A stretch of DNA of 64,000 bases from Lota lota (lineage: Eukaryota > Chordata > Actinopteri > Gadiformes > Lotidae). The notes beneath the pieces are model-generated. The model was given only the letters and a program-made list of their open reading frames with translations, made no database searches and was not told where the DNA came from. This document shows positions 40,150 through 52,290 of the stretch, in pieces. Each line of letters starts with the position of its first letter. Position 1 is the stretch's first letter. Location: positions 779,257 to 843,256 of the forward strand of contig JACYXH010000692.1 of NCBI GenBank assembly GCA_026745465.1. Reading direction: 5' to 3'. The position numbers and the translations under genes were made by a program.

Positions 40150-41218
40150 TTCTTCCAAGTGTTTGTTTGGAAGTCTGAACACTCAACACACCAGTCTGGC
40201 TTGCCTTTTATACATCTCCAGCTGTTTATAATGAGCTATTTATTTATTCATTAATAGGCCTAGTCCCAGTCTTTTTTACTTCGAAAACTGTGTGTTGACT
40301 CAGCAGGGATAATATTAAATGAGAAAAGTAGATTAAATATTTTTAAGAAATACAGAATGCCTTAGAGCATTATATTCCATAGTTTTTGAATGGTCACCTG
40401 GTGCCTGGATTTTGTGTTTTCCTTTACATAAATAAAGACATGTCCACCATAAATTGATGGAGAAAGGCACAAATTGCTGCAGAAAAACCTTAGTGAAAGG
40501 GAAAATGATTGTTGTATTTCTCAGTAGGGATCCTTTCCATAATGTTAAATAATATAACCCGTGCCTGTCAGTGGCAAAAATAAGCACTTTTAGAGGCCAT
40601 TGACAGGGCGCTCTTGCCCCAAAGGATTACATTGCAGAATGTTTTCGCGGATATAAGGCTGCAGCGTCCTCGATAGTGGACCAATTTTGAAAATGGTTGT
40701 TGTCATTAGTCCCTTATTCCCCAAAGAATCTGAAAATAGGGTCCAGAAGTTCTCCTTTAAGACTGTAACATGTAAGATTTGGCCAACTGTCAAATGACTC
40801 CTCCTCGAAATAGGGGGCTGCATATTACCAGAAAGTTTTAGTGTTCATCCCTGTTTGTAAGAAACAAGGACATGTACAGTCCCTTTCAAGGTTATTTGGT
40901 TCTTTTGTTTCTTTGGTGTGTCTGAAGGGGTTGGGTCTGGTTTCTAAATGTACACAGAAAATATTGAAACAGTTTCATTAAATGAGTCCGACACAGTCAG
41001 CGTAATATGTGCCTCTTCAAACCTGTCACCTTGTTGGGAAGTTAGAGGTCTTAACTCGGACGCTCCTTGCCCATGGTTCTTGTCTAACTCAGTAAATTGA
41101 CCGATTGATTCATCCTTTTGTGTCTCTGATTGATCACACTCCAAAATTGCCTCCTTCCTATTATTAGCACAAGCTAACAGAGATACGTATGCAGATTTGC
41201 TAGGTCAGAGGCCAATGG
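40150..41218. other. Repeat-like sequence between two transposon relics
   Basis: The stretch 40330-40760 (CCATTGACAGGGCGCTCTTG, TTGCAGAATGTTTTCGCGG) looks like a dispersed fish repeat, but I cannot place its ends. On the - strand, 41144-40944 is open for 66 codons, begins MECDQSETQKDESIG and is followed by no clear splice donor. It could be an upstream exon of the integrase relic. No function assigned. Confidence 0.3.
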
Positions 41219-41466
41219 TTAAAGGGCCCATATTATGCTTTTTGGGGGTTATTCATTTCATTTGGGGTTACTACTAGAATAGGGTTACATGCCTTGACGT
41301 TAAAAAAAAAACACCTTGTTCTCACACTGTTCATTTATGCAAAACGGCTTTCAGCTTCTTTCAAAAACGCTGTTTTGAATCCTGTCACATTAAGGTCCCC
41401 CTGCCGATTAGCCCAGTCTGCTGTTATTGGTCAGCTGGCCCACTCTGTTGTGATTGGTCAAACGCT

Positions 41467-41829
41467 TTGCGAGTCTGTCGGCAATGTCACACCCCCCGAG
41501 AAGTTGTAAACATTGCGGGTATCAATGGCTTCGATTCAACCTTACCTGTTCCGAGTCTGATACCGAAACACAAAGTCAGGCCGAACAATCGGAGCGAGCC
41601 GAAACACCGTCGCAACCAAGAGCGCAAGCAGGACGTTTCGCAGTGGTACGTAGTTGAGTTGTAGCTGTTATATTTCAAATGTAATGTTCTAACTGTAATG
41701 TGTGTACATCACGGTAACAACCGTGTGTTCGATGAGTGACCGAAGTGTATATTTTATTATTAACTTCTTATTTTAGGTGCACTTGTGGAAACTGCGACGT
41801 GGAAAACGTCTGCTGCCAAGAAATACGAA
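41467..41829 (+). pseudogene. P2X7 C-terminal 'ballast'-like domain start in the Kolobok-like element
   Basis: Two exon-like pieces. The first is open from 41467 and ends at a donor near 41644 (CAGTG|GTACGT), with KHKVRPNNRSEPKHRRNQER then KQDVSQW. The second lies after an acceptor at about 41774-41776 and encodes CTCGNCDVENVCCQEIRK up to a donor at about 41830. Joined at the phase shown by the splice sites they give W-C-T-C-G-N-C...C-C, the signature at the start of the zinc-binding C-terminal domain of P2X7 and its single-domain fish relatives. I could not find the later exons of that domain, so this is a partial or degraded gene. It is not part of p2rx3, which lacks such a domain. Confidence 0.5.
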
Positions 41830-42726
41830 AGGTGGCCAAAGTTCGTATAATCACTTTGTTCTGAATTCCCCTACACGCGACTGTTAATTCTGTCAGGCAG
41901 ATACTAGTGCGCCCTTACATTAGGTGGGGTAATTTTTCCTTTGTAAACATTGTCGCAAGTAGTGCAACATTTTAGTTCGTTCCAGCACGTTACATGGAGC
42001 AAGTGTGTGTGTGCGTTCTTGAAAAAAAAACACACACACATATATAACATACTTAATCCTGTATGCCCAAACCCACATAAAAGACAACCAGTCTATCTCT
42101 GCCTCCGTCTACTTCTTACAAGAGTCCCGCTGTTGATCGAGCAATCCACCTAAGAATAAAAAGCATTCTTCAGTTCTCAAATACACTTACTACATTACTA
42201 CTTTTTTTTTTTTGTATCTTAGAAGCTAAGAATTAGGCTAAAGTTGCTTGTTTTGGGAAATAGAGCAGCCTCCGCTTCCCGTCGGGTTCCTGCATCACTA
42301 TACGCTGTACATTATCCTTTCTGTAAAATATGCTGTTTAATATGATCTATTCTAACACCATTGAATTTGAAATACATGTTGGGTCCTTGATCAAAAATAT
42401 GCCTATGCAATGATAGGATGAGTTTTTTGCTTTATTCTAAAACACTATTTATTGTTCAGCACTTTTTATTAGGTCGTAAGACGAATGAAGCAGCTTCCAG
42501 TTCACCCTACATGCATAGTACACCATAGGCGTAGGACAGAAGAAAAATGTTTTTATTACATGTAATGAGATAACTGTCTAAAATAAAATCGAAACAGTAA
42601 TGCTCCATTATACCATTTGACCCAAATAACGAATGAAGACATGACAAATAAATGTTTTCCTCAATAAATTTTTTTTTATAAACTCTTCACAGAAGTTTCC
42701 CTGTATATACACAGTAAACACGGTTT

Positions 42727-43412
42727 TCAACAGGATTGGTAATATATCCTCTCCATATAGGCGTTACAGGTATCTCCTGTCGCAGCTTTGTCAGCTGGTG
42801 GTACTTGGGACGGAACACCAGGGTGGCCATCCCCTTGTGTGTTTTGCTCTGGATACACCAGGAGTTTCCTGATCTGGCTGGACAGTACGTAGGTTTCCGG
42901 CCTCCCCTTGACTGAAGCGGGAGACATGACGGGCAATAACTTCCTCCTTTGGGGGTCCCTTATACTGGGATGACAGGTCGGTGGGGATCTTCAACAAATG
43001 GCGATGGGTCACCTCATCAAAGACCAGGCTCAGCAGGCCATCCACATAGTCTGCAAAACACTGCAGTCTATTAGTCACTTTGTGTTGTAGTACTTTTCTT
43101 AGTTCCATGTACATATGTTCCATGTGGCAATAATTATATAAATTATTTGTTTTTCTGGTGGTAATAAAAATAAACTTACTGTATGTAGGGTTTTATTGGC
43201 TTTGTGGTGCATTTCCCCTTCCTGGACTTCGGGAACACGACCTTGAAGACCTTGCCCTGCAAATGTTGCAGCTTGCGGTCCACATTTTCATTGTAGGCTC
43301 CCACCAAACATTTTGACGACCATGGTCCAAGATCCAGGTCATATGGACGTTGTGTTATAACGTGACCCATTTTCGACCAACTCCAATTTGGCCGTATGTT
43401 AAATAAATCCAA
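42727..43412 (-). pseudogene. Unrecognised transposon-internal exons
   Basis: Two exon-like ORFs on the - strand. The first (43412-43176) holds MGHVITQRPYDLDLGPW and VDRKLQHLQGKVFKVVFPK, ending beside a GTAAGT donor. The second follows a TTTTGCAG acceptor near 43052 and reads YVDGLLSLVFDEV then PPKEEVIARHVSRF before running to a stop at about 42791. The phases of the two do not match cleanly, so at least one lesion or missing exon is likely. I do not recognise the protein family. Inside the first exon's upstream region a word of about 29 bp (TTTTCGACCAACTCCAATTT) is duplicated at 43369 and 43528. Confidence 0.35.
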
Positions 43413-43975
43413 CTAGATTATGTCAATTATATATAGTATACCAATATTGTAAAATCAAGGCCAAACAAACATTTTTAAAAACTGGTCGCAGGACAGCTGT
43501 CTGGATGATGTCAGGTCAGGACGAGACCCGTTTTCGACCAACTCCAATTTGGCAGTTTGTTGAATAAGAATCATAATTTGAAGCCCCAGGCAGGGCGGTT
43601 GGTATCTGACATGTGTTTGAATGTTGTTGGTGTTCTCGTCTTGCTTTGAATAAATCTTGGACTTTTCTGACAATCAGGCCTACGCTTTTTAAAATCATTA
43701 ATCAATGTAATACTTTTTATGCCGGTTTATTGGGTGGGTTACTGCATTACAATCGGATATATTTGTGTCTCATTAGAACTTGTAAAGATTATGTATATTA
43801 CAGTAAGTTTCCACTTAATTAGCAGGTTTAGTATTCTGGTATAATGGTAACCTTTGGGTTGTTATGAAGACAACAACCAACAACCCCAGAAATCGACGTC
43901 CTGTCGACCTCCCTGATTGCCGTGTGCAGGATATGATTTCAATATAATAATGAATTAGAAACTACAGGTTAGGTT

Positions 43976-44440
43976 TTAATTGTAATTCACACAATAAGCA
44001 CAGCTTTTCCATGTATAACATGGCAATTGTGGGTCGTCGATATCACGTCGATCGATTCGACGTTGGTCAGGTAAACATGACCTACATCGCATCGACACTG
44101 ACTGGACGTCAAAATGTTTGGTGGGCTGGTTCGCAGCAATATGAACCCCCGGTTCCTCGGTAATATGAAGCGAAAAACAATGCAAGGGTGGAGCTGTACT
44201 GCGGATGATGGTGGTCAAAATGAACTGTAACCACTCATTCTTCACGTTGTCTTTGGGAAGTCCATGCGAAGGACAGCATCTTCTCGACATAGCGATACAG
44301 CTAACCAAACTCCACCATCCACCGCTGTGAAGAGCTTTGTTTGAGGGCGTGGCTAAGCAGCCGGGAGGCGGGACTTCTGCCCTTCCCACTGCAGAGTCTG
44401 ACGTCACATTATTATGGCAGTAAATGCTGAGCGCAAACAA
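43976..44440 (-). pseudogene. THAP-like zinc-finger ORF at the right end of the Kolobok-like element
   Basis: An open frame of 154 codons. From 44289 leftward it reads MSRRCCPSHGLPKDNVKNEW, then LQFI and, further on, CFSLHITEE. This follows the THAP pattern (C..C, FPKD-type block, W, then C..H), but the distal C-H spacing is one residue longer than the usual CxxH and no AVPTIF-like box is seen. THAP domains occur in P-element and Kolobok transposases. This is probably a decayed DNA-binding exon. Confidence 0.45.
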
Positions 44441-44585
44441 GGTGTTTCAGGCACTTAATGAGGGGTGTTCTCGGTCGGCACGAGTAACTCCCCCTGGCTC
44501 AGACTTGTTTTTTTTAGCTTAGCAGACCGTAAACATGGATAAAAGCAAAGGGAAAAGCCCAAAAACGATAATATCACCTCTTTAA

Positions 44586-45356
44586 TGGACTATTTTGTTT
44601 GCTTCCTGCACTGTCGCACATTTCCCTTCCCAGCAACACAATTTGAACAATAACCAAATAGGACAAGAATATATTGACAAATAGTCCTAAATGATGAAAA
44701 AGATATCATATTCTGCATTTATGCCATTGTTCTACATACACCACTCTCTGAATCCAGCCAACCCTGGAGGAAGTGGAGTAGCAGTAAGTGGCATACCATC
44801 CAGCTCAGCGTGTTCCACTAAATTAAAATACACACTGGTAGCTTACAGTGGCCATTAGAGAGAACTGAGAGGGGAAACTGAGACGGTGTATAGTTATTTT
44901 ACAGTTGTCCATTATATGATTGATGGAGAAAGTATCGGTGATGAAAGCAAATAGAGAGGAAAAAATAGCTTGTGTGTGTGTGTATGCTCGGGAGAGAGGG
45001 ATGGAGAGAGGCAGATACAAACAAGGAGAGATAGAAAGCTAATTCAATTAGCTCAATAGCGCCTGTTTATCTCATTATCGACACAAAGCATAGTTGGGTA
45101 AACACTTTGAAGTGGACAATCCATATCATGATTGACCTACTGCAATCTATTCTCAAACTTAAGTTAGGCTGACAATGCCAGGTCGACGGCCGGGCATGTG
45201 TGAATAGGCCTATAAGTAAACTTAAAAATGCTTAAGAAGATCTCCAGCACACATTTTAGTTCCTCATTCACAATTTAGCTCCAGTGTAAAGTCGCATAGA
45301 TTGTCGTGGAACTGTAGAGCCCTGACCAGAGAGCCTTCGATCAGTCGCTCGTTTAA
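44586..45356. other. Intergenic sequence without a supportable gene
   Basis: Contains purine-rich and AT-rich unique-looking sequence. It holds the 3' flank of the leftward gene ending at 45357. I found no AATAAA at the expected position on the - strand within the first 100 bp. Confidence 0.4.
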
Positions 45357-48300
45357 TCAGCGTTTGGATTTCGGTCCCGATTTCCTCTTCAGTGCTCGTA
45401 TCCAGCCGGGCAGAGTGGGGGGTCGTGCTGGTGCCTCATCCGTCTCATTTGCCCCTAACCATGGACCCTGAGCCGTCCCGTTCTCCTCCTCTGTTTCTGA
45501 GTTCTCCTCCTGCTGGGATTCTTCCTCCGAGTCCATGTCCATGCTTATGTCAAACACCATGGGCGGTATGGCAACCACCTCTTCAGAGAAACGGACCCGG
45601 CACCCTGCCTCCATTCTCCGCTAAGCGAGCGTGAGAATTAAAGGAGAAAAAAGTATTTGTTTGAATTGTCATCACCAACACATTTTAAACTCATACAACG
45701 TATAATATAACTTGGCCTACGTTTTGTAAATGTATATTACAACTTGGCCATCTTGTTTTATAAAGTCCCTGGTCACTTCAATCTGTTATTAGCTTCAATT
45801 TAGATTTGTCTTAGTGTTGTTGGCAATGTGCATAGTTAAAGTGATGATAAATGCTTTCAAGTCCATCTGTAGATAAATGCATGTAAAAAAAAGAAGCCAA
45901 TATCTGTAATTAGGAGAGACCTCAAACCTAATTGACCATTGGCGCTAATCATTAGCCTGACCAATCATAAACATTAGCCTACTTTTCCGGGTACGACACC
46001 CTTTACATTTAAACTGCTAGCTTAATAGACCCTTTTCACATCATAGGAGAATCACAGGTGTGTCTCATTACAATAATAATGGCTAGATTCATTTGACGTA
46101 CCCGGAACAGGTAGTAGACTAAACTACTGAATATAAGTCTACTACCAGTGCCATGGTACATAAAAGGAGCAGAACCATAATGAGTGTTATGAGCAACACC
46201 TGTGACAAATGGCGTTTAAATAAAACACATTCAGAACTAAACCGCTTTGTCCATGCCGTTAATCGGAAGCACGCTTTGTGTGTGTGCCTGTAAAAATGAT
46301 ATTTGTAATGAACCAATAATTAAAAATAAAGTCAGGGACAATATAGAATACAGAATAAAGTCTGTCTAACTCGCTTGCCAAGCAGTCGGACCCGGTTGAT
46401 GGCAATCAAACTGCTCATACCATATTACTGCCAAATAGAACACTTTTAGACAGTCTTTTATAAAGTAAATATAATTTTGTCTTTATCAAACTTTGATGGA
46501 TAAACACATCAACTTTGAATTTATGAATACGGTTCCCCAGTGGGATTTGAGTGACCAGGGACTTTAATGTTGATAGCCCTTTACGTGATAGGCTTACATT
46601 TTCAGTGAATGATAGACCTAATAAGAATAATAAAACAGCATTTTATTGGAGTTTGAAAGGGTTTCGCCTTTAGTTTCGGAACCCTAATTTGAATTCCTTA
46701 TTTCGGCCACAAGGGGCAACCATAAACAAGAGGACACAGTGTGACGATAATCTCACCTTTTTCGCCGCTGTCTCCATCGATATGGAGGATTCTGAATCCG
46801 TACATTGTGTGTGCTTGAGTACACCCTTGGGAACAAACTCACGGGGAGCCAGGGAAGACGATCTTTGATGAGACTTGAACGGGTATAAATACAACAGGCC
46901 ATGGTCCTCTGCAAACTCTTTCTTGACTGTAGCAGGGCCATTTGCCAAGCCGGAGGAAAATAAGGGTTTATCTATAGCAAACATAAAAACATATTTATAT
47001 TGTGTGTTTTGTATTTTACATTTTATTTGATAGATTTTTCAATGGGCTCGACTCTGCTCATCTACCTTGTAAGGCCCCTTTCACGTCTCTTTCTCCACCT
47101 TCCTCTGTCTTTCCTACATTTCCTGTCCTCTCCAGCGACCAACGGTGTGCCCTCTTCCTGTTCCGGATTTGGCTCTTCAAGATCGGGTTGTTCACAATTC
47201 CTGCATTCTGAAAGTAGAAGCAATCAGGAACCATTAGGCATACCATCTTGAGATACAATGCAGAGAAACAAAAGTTACCCTTTTATGTTTGGGTTATTTT
47301 AAGTCACACCCTAGTGATTCCTTTTCTGTAACTGCCATCATGATCATTAGTCAACAAATTTGAGAAATATCTTACTTTAATAAAATGTAAGTCAACCTGA
47401 TTTCCTTCTCCTGGTGTGGGTCCTAGCTCTTCAAACACACCATCCGATTGGCTGTGTTGTTCCATTGGTTCTGCTCTGGGGACGTGTTTCATAACCATTG
47501 CCACTAAAGATCTGTCCAGTTCCGAAGTGTCCATGGCGGGAACTGGAAGGTCAGCAGGAGATGTTGCCATGACAGCTACACCTGGGTTTCCCAGTTGGTC
47601 CACGCTACCCGATGATTGGTTGTCCTCTGGAAATCCGGCCAACCCAGCAATATTTGATTGGCCTTCGTGCTGTTTTGCTGGTCTCTGAGAGGTTGAGATG
47701 TCTGATAGGGCGGGGCTTAGGAAATTGGCCCAGTATTGACCTGTTTTAATCTCTTCCAGTAGGCTGAAGGAACCCAGGCCTATGTCAAAGTCATTATTAG
47801 ATCTGCCAAAAAAGCATTTGACAGTATTAATTTACCATATGACTGTCACAATAATTGGCTCTTTATTCATGCAGTAATGTATCAATAGCAATGGTTGATA
47901 AGACAATTTAAAAAATGCTCATCAGCTCATCATAGGTGTGTTCAACCACAACACCTCAATTAATTGAACCAGGAGGAAGTAAAGCTTCACAAAACTTTAG
48001 TTACCAAAGAATTCAAGCAATTGCTCTGTCAGCATATACATACATATATACATAACTTAAATATGAGACAGAAGAACCAATGTTCGGGAGTGATGTCAGC
48101 TTATTCTACATAAGGCGATGAAGATCAATGTATGACAATTTTGTTTTCCTTTGCGTGAGAACATAAACATTGTTGTGATTGGTGGTCTTTGGTTAAAAGT
48201 GAATTATTTTGCGTCATAGGCGTTACATCCACAAAGTTCAAAACAGTGGTGTTTGTCCCACACAATATTGTCCAGGATTTTGCTTTCAGAAATATTAATA

Positions 48301-49154
48301 AATGTGTCGGTTCTCAACTAACCTAATGTTACTGACACAGGGAAAACCTTTTCGCCAACTTTTAGACAAAACGTCTCCGTTGTCATGGCAACGTTTATCA
48401 ACGACCAAGAGCAAGCTGTGTAGATCTTTCAGTGCGTCAGTTCCCTGTCACGGATAAGAGGAAGGGGAGTGTTGTTACACTGCGCTGCATACATTGATTT
48501 TTGGTACTGAGCCTTCAGTCAGTACCAAAAATACAAGTCCTTCCGAGTACCCCCTAGATCAATCCACGTACCCCACTTTGACAACCGCTGACTTAAAACA
48601 ACATCAACTTTGAATTTATGAATACATTTCCCCATTTCAATTTGGGTGACCAGGGACTTAATGTTGATAAGCCTTTAGTCGATAGGCCTATGTTCTTAGT
48701 GAATCATAGGCCTAATAGGCCTAAACAAACTACTTACAAACTATCCAAACGACTAGTTTGGATAGTTTTCGCCTTTAGATTCTGAACCCTAACTCCATAC
48801 ACATTTTGATATTTGTCCTTTACATTTAATTTAAATACATGTAAATATTTTACTAAATAAAACTGACTACCCAATAGCTAAACTGTTTATCACAGAAAAC
48901 TAAGGCAGTATAAATGTATGCATGTATACAAACCAAGGTTTATGTGTGTAACTTTTTGTACAACTTTTTAAAAACAGGTGTAAGCATGCTCTTGTCCACT
49001 CGAATGACAGGTGTATCGAATATTCAAATGTGTGTATCAACGACTGAGGCGTGAACAACAAAGTCTGGCGTAACAGTTGTGAGTGACAGGGGTGTGTATA
49101 TCTATTTCAAAGCGGAAGGGGCGGAGAGAGAGCGAGAGCTAGAGCTTGAGCAAG

Positions 49155-49209
<55 letters not shown>

Positions 49210-51258
49210 CATACAAATGCTATAAAACATCTAGGAAATAGCTCACATCACATTCCTCTGATGGTATCTATACGTCATAGCTATGAGACAGTGCTATGAG
49301 ACAATCTTAGTAATCTCAGAGCTTCTCATCTGATATATTGCCTGTGTTCTCTACTTACACATTTGTACAGGTTTAATAGTCATAGAGGTTGTTTACCCCA
49401 TATGAGTTAGCTTTTGTAGGCTAACTCATTGAGTGAATGGCAAGCTATGTAATATATCATATTACATTGTTTTCCTGACCATGTCTTTTCTGGTGTGTGT
49501 GAGTTCAAGTGTATTGGTAGAAGTTTTAATACAAGTTTTATTTTGGATTACCTCATCTCAACAGCGCTGTCCTCTAAGTTTCTAGAAGCCGTGTCGGTGG
49601 GTTTGCTTGTGGTTTCCAAAGTCCTGCTGGCATCGTTTGTGTTCCGATACTCATCTTGAGTTGAAATCTATTCAGAACAGAAACAAGTGAATCTCCCATT
49701 ACATAACGCCTCCGCACAACACAGCCAAACGTCAAATTGAGTTCTCTTGAATCCACTCACTTTGCCTTCTTCCTCCACCTTTATATCTTCTATCTCTGCC
49801 TCTTCTTTTCTTTTCTTCAAACCCCTTTCCTTAAATTTCTCCTTGATCTTCTGTGTCCATCTTTTAGTTTTACTCCCATATGCTCTGTTCCTTTGCAGTG
49901 GTGCCGAAGTGCTGCTGGGCATTTTTGAGCCAATCTCCACATCGTGGCTTTGTGCCAGGGGCCCTGAGTCTTCAGTTTCTTGATGTGCTGTGGGGATTTC
50001 TCCTCTTCCTGTGCTCAGACCTTGTAAGGACCATGCAAAGACCCGAGGGGAGAAACCCCGGACTGTGGAGGGAGAACTGTACTGGTTTACGCTCACTGTT
50101 TGTGACAAGGCTCTAGACTCAGCAGTCATCCTTGGACTGCTGTGGCTGTTACTGGGGTACTGAGAGGCAGAAGTTGAATTCCCAGCGAGAGAACTGTTCA
50201 CGTTACGGTCATGTCTGACTGCACCACTCATAACATCATGAATAACGCTTTCTTCAATAACAGAATTGCCATTTCCTTCCTTTCCTCCCTCCAACTTGTA
50301 ATTTGTCTTTGCAAAGGAAGTGCTTTCAGCATCCTTCTGAGTGTTGACAGGAAATAGACAGCCACTCACCGCAGAAAAGCTTACCATTTGTCCCGTGCCA
50401 CCACTTTCAACGATATTTCCAGCAGTGTTGTCTTTACAGGAAGTGGAGGAAAATGCCTTCGGTGAATTGAGGCGAGCCATTTCCTGTCTGCTGTCCAAGA
50501 TAGGTCCATTAAAAAGACCTTGTTCTCCAATGACTTTTGCCCCGGTCGCAGAATTATCCAAATTGCTGTCCAGCGTTGGAATCCTAAACTCCTCCCTGGA
50601 ATCCCACCTCCTCCCATCTCGTCCGTGGACGTCTGGCAGCCCCTCTCTCATTACATCACAATATGTGCCAGTCCCAGGAGAGTCCACCAAGGCTATTCCA
50701 AACCCATTCTGAGCTGGTCTGCTGTTCGGACCAAGAGTCTGTTGGTGGGGGGCTCTGTCCCTGTTTTGGCCCCAGTCATGACTGGCGACTGTGGGGCTAG
50801 CTGGAAGAAAACCTCCCTGGATCTCAGTGCCGGCCTGGAGCTTCAGTCTCTGCAGCATGGACTGGACGAGGGCCTGCGTTTCTCTGCTGGAGCCACGTGA
50901 CTGAGACATCCAGGCATCAACTCTAGAATGGACCCTACTGTTACTGAAATGACAACTCTTTATCGAGGCACACACACAAAAAATAAGTCAACTCAAAAAG
51001 TACATCCACAATAAGGACAAATAAGTACCAGGTACAGTGTCTTCCAGAGGGCTGCCGGAGCTCACAGTTCAGTGAAAAGTTCAGTGAAAAAAGGAGACTA
51101 TGGCTGTCTTCTTTGGCTCAGATGTCCTTGTTTCTCTGTGTGTACGTTGCTTCTCTTCAGAAATACCTCTTCTTCGCTCTGTGTACAATCACCCATGGTC
51201 TTCAATCAATTGTTTTTCTTTACTCTCTCAAACACACTCGCTCTTACTGCGAAGTCAT
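45357..51258 (-). CDS. Unrecognised gene with tandem PP1-docking (SILK-like and RVxF) motifs
   Basis: I do not recognise the family. Coding exons in transcript order: 51258-51248, 50943-49761, 49667-49552, 47802-47397, 47207-47066, 46971-46757 and 45620-45357. All borders are GT-AG and phases agree, giving 778 aa. The 11-nt first exon is the least certain, chosen because its ATG (ACCATGAC) and donor fit the phase of exon 2. The N-terminus has RVDAWMSQ and LVQSMLQRLKL. A long serine-rich, apparently disordered part follows, then a basic segment (SKTKRWTQKIKEKFKERG). Exon 4 holds IGLGSFSLLEEI. Exon 6 ends with FVPKGVLKHT and exon 7 begins RRMEAGCRVRFSEEVVAIPP, followed by an acidic stretch and a basic end (LPGWIRALKRKSG). 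GVLK then RVRF 26 residues later is the layout of PP1-binding proteins. It is probably nuclear, by inference. It is divergent from rad9a. Confidence 0.75.
46505..46690 (+). repeat. Intronic duplicate, copy 1
   Basis: About 185 bp similar to 48602-48790: both contain ATCAACTTTGAATTTATGAA, GACCAGGGACTT.AATGTTGAT and TTTCGCCTTTAG. It lies just downstream (in gene direction) of the sixth coding exon of the leftward gene. Confidence 0.75.
48602..48790 (+). repeat. Intronic duplicate, copy 2, with internal hairpin
   Basis: Second copy of the 46505-46690 sequence, in the intron between coding exons 3 and 4. It contains a hairpin absent from copy 1: 13-bp perfect arms AAACTATCCAAAC (48738-48750) and GTTTGGATAGTTT (48756-48768) around GACTA. 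The rest of this intron (47803-49551) shows no gene. Confidence 0.75.
49157..49207 (+). repeat. (GA)n microsatellite
   Basis: About 50 bp of GA in the intron between coding exons 3 and 4 of the leftward gene. Confidence 0.95.
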
Positions 51259-51464
51259 GGTGAAACTTATCTGAAACCATCCAGACACAAGCCTCAGACA
51301 ACTACAACTCCTTGCGCAGTATGAGGCTATTTTCTGTTTGCAAAGGTTGTTAAGTCACTCCTCTTCAGCCATCCCTCATAGAAGTAAGGCAGCATTCCAG
51401 TTACAGATATGCCAACCCAGAACAAGAAAGACCAGGGAGGCTGGATGACTGTACACTGACAGCT

Positions 51465-51687
<223 letters not shown>

Positions 51688-51966
51688 TTGGTCACGCCTT
51701 CTGTATTTCCACTGTGGCTTAGATCATGTCATTTGTGGTTTTCAGTAGACTTACTTATATTATGCAGTTGGTGGGTCCCCGCACATTTTACTGCTCCATT
51801 TTCATAAGACATAAGCTATGCATTCTTTGGTCTTTATAAAATAATATGAATCTACAGTAAACAGTCGAATATAAAGTAATATCGGGAATTTATAACGTCT
51901 AATGGGTTGAAAGTTGCCAAATCAAACATACGTCCTCAACGTTTTTCACTTTTGAGGCGACACCTC

Positions 51967-52026
51967 AATGCGCATGCGTACAATCGTGAAACCGCCCTCA
52001 ATTATTTGCGCCTCTCTGATTGGTCG
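51967..52026 (+). promoter_or_regulatory. Shared promoter region: NRF1-like site and CCAAT box
   Basis: ATGCGCATGCGT (about 51969-51980) matches the NRF1 palindrome (GCGCATGCGC-like). TGATTGGTCG about 40 bp later is an inverted CCAAT box. There is no TATA box. These lie 0.3 kb before the rad9a ATG and 0.7 kb before the leftward gene's putative ATG, so a bidirectional housekeeping-type promoter is plausible. Confidence 0.5.
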
Positions 52027-52290
52027 TCAGTGAGGACGTGCTTTATGGCGGCGTAAACAATGCGTTATCTCCTGCAACTACCTGAACTTGAATAAACTAT
52101 TCGACCCGGATAATGATCAAAATACCATTTGCAGACTAACACCATTTTGTAATATAGTTTAGGCTCATTGGCACCAAAAAGTGGTGTGGAAGCTACCAGA
52201 AGCTAATCTTTAGCTATAGCTGGCTAAACAACATATCAGGTGCATAGAGCTGTAATATCGAAGTTCTAGGCATTGCCATATCTTACCCAG

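Larger units (their letters stand above)
41219..44585. mobile_element. Kolobok-like DNA transposon, TTAA-flanked, about 3.37 kb
   Basis: TTAA at 41219-41222 and at 44582-44585 bracket inverted termini. The left reads AGGGCCCATATTATGCTTTT, and the right, reversed, reads AGAGGTGATATTATCGTTTT. About 17 of the first 24 positions agree. A TTAA target, short termini and an internal THAP-like domain fit the Kolobok superfamily; piggyBac also uses TTAA but I see no piggyBac transposase. Inside are a + strand exon pair with a P2X7-ballast-like cysteine motif and, on the - strand, a THAP-like domain and two unrecognised exon-like ORFs. A complete transposase was not recognised. Confidence 0.5.

Noticed and set aside
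41467-41829. A continuation of p2rx3 with a P2X7-type tail
   Set aside because: p2rx3 has a complete stop-terminated last exon at 31456, and the ballast-like exons lie within a separate TTAA-flanked element 10 kb away.
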